A stretch of DNA of 43,170 bases from Burkholderiales bacterium (GTDB lineage: Bacteria > Pseudomonadota > Gammaproteobacteria > Burkholderiales > Burkholderiaceae_E), in assembly GCA_947487165.1 (NCBI GenBank), contig CANKWX010000030.1:1-43170 (forward strand). Reading direction: 5' to 3'. Numbering within the stretch: position 1 is the first letter of the stretch; the number at the start of each line of letters is the position of its first letter. Under the pieces are notes generated by a model. The model saw nothing but the letters and a program-made list of their open reading frames with translations. It made no database searches and was not told the origin of the DNA. A program made the position numbers and the translations under genes. This document shows positions 42,642-43,170 of this stretch, piece after piece.

Positions 42642-43088
42642 ATGAACCGTCGTCACTTCATTTTTGCCACCTGCTCGGCAACTGTCGCACTGACCGCCTG
42701 CTCAGGCCTGCCGATGGGCATGGGCTCGTCGGGCAGCAGTACCGCCGCCATGCTGAGCGGCCTGCAAAGCGCCACCGGCCTGTCGGCCAACCAGAGCACC
42801 GCGAGCGCCGGCGCACTGATGGGCCTGGCTCAGAACAAGCTGTCGCCGACCGATTTTTCGAGCATCAGCAAAAGCCTGCCCGGCATGTCCGACATGATCA
42901 GCAAAGGCTCGTCGCTCGCCGGTGTCTCGCCGTCGGCACTCACCTCGATGAGCTCGGTCGCCAGTGCGGTCTCGAGCCTCGGTGTGACTCCTGCCCAACT
43001 GAACTCGGTTGCAGGCTATATGGGCAAGTATCTGGGCGGCGCCGGCAACAGCTCGGCCGCCTCGCTCCTGGCGGGCGTTCTTCGCTGA
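42642..43088 (+). CDS. DUF2780-type exported lipoprotein
   Basis: A 148-residue protein of unknown function. The N-terminus MNRRHFIFATCSATVALTACSG combines a twin-arginine-like motif (RRHFI) with a lipobox (LTAC, Cys20), so it may be a Tat-exported lipoprotein. The mature part is rich in Ser, Gly, Ala, Leu and Met, with the DUF2780 (VcgC/VcgE-like) pattern: ASAGALMGLAQNKLSPTDFSSISKSLPGMSDMISKG, then VASAVSSLGVTPAQLNSVAGYMGKYLGGAG and a final LLAGVL. AAGGA precedes the start by about 9 nt. It is followed by 82 bp to the window edge in which I see only a weak hairpin without a T tract. Confidence 0.82.
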   Translation: MNRRHFIFATCSATVALTACSGLPMGMGSSGSSTAAMLSGLQSATGLSANQSTASAGALMGLAQNKLSPTDFSSISKSLPGMSDMISKGSSLAGVSPSALTSMSSVASAVSSLGVTPAQLNSVAGYMGKYLGGAGNSSAASLLAGVLR

Positions 43089-43170
43089 GCGCTGCACACA
43101 GAGGCTGACGCCACAGCAGCGCCAGCGTGAGACCCGGCGCCTGGTCTGTCGCCTGTCGGCCTCTCGGATA

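Noticed and set aside
43089-43122. GCGCTGC / GCAGCGC inverted repeat after the last gene
   Set aside because: Seven-base arms with a 20-nt loop and no T tract; too weak to call a terminator.

Overview
The window is GC-rich, densely coded DNA from a Gram-negative bacterium. Its gene families point to a betaproteobacterium, most likely Burkholderiales: a complete type II secretion (T2SS) locus, a YejABEF peptide importer next to fabI, mltD beside a betaproteobacterial-style methyltransferase and rnhA, and a thyA-folA pair. I cannot name the genus from sequence alone. Many neighbours overlap by 1-20 bp. No rRNA, tRNA, CRISPR array, insertion sequence or phage gene was seen, and no gene-free stretch exceeds 300 bp.

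Layout. (1) 1-2230, minus: an RND efflux adaptor and the N-terminal part of its inner-membrane pump, which runs off the left edge. (2) 2337-8356: an aminotransferase, rnhA, cyclopropane-fatty-acid synthase, a degenerate SAM methyltransferase and the murein lytic transglycosylase MltD, on alternating strands. (3) 8364-13985, minus: yejA-yejB-yejE-yejF, an ABC importer for oligopeptides. It starts only 25 bp from the divergent fabI. (4) 14011-16738, plus: fabI, an exported lipoprotein version of a 2-keto-4-pentenoate-hydratase-like enzyme, and a family 2 glycosyltransferase, all with 4-bp overlaps. (5) 16886-22297, plus: an alpha/beta hydrolase, a LolD/MacB-type ATPase, a large FtsX-type permease and a Tat-signal-bearing AttH/CrtC-like protein. 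The unit is preceded by five 13-bp tandem repeats that each carry a -10-like hexamer and end 2 bp before the first start codon. (6) 22362-23748: a Tas-like aldo/keto reductase and a DUF1232 membrane protein. (7) 24002-27693, plus: a three-subunit molybdenum hydroxylase (FAD, 2Fe-2S and Mo subunits). (8) 27674-39548: T2SS genes gspG-H-I-J-K-L-M-N-D-E-F on the minus strand with gspC divergent. (9) 39573-43088, plus: thyA, folA, a fusion of calmodulin-like EF-hands to an arginase, and a DUF2780-type lipoprotein.

Working together: regions 1, 3, 5 and 8 are all envelope transport systems (drug efflux, peptide import, a MacB/Att-like exporter and protein secretion). Cfa, FabI and MltD serve membrane lipid and wall metabolism. 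ThyA and FolA form the dTMP/folate cycle.

The most unusual items are the EF-hand-arginase fusion, the 13-bp repeat array abutting the exporter operon, the lipoprotein hydratase tied to fabI, and a recurring arrangement in which a TANNNT -10 box lies 6-7 nt before an ATG that has no Shine-Dalgarno, suggesting leaderless transcripts.
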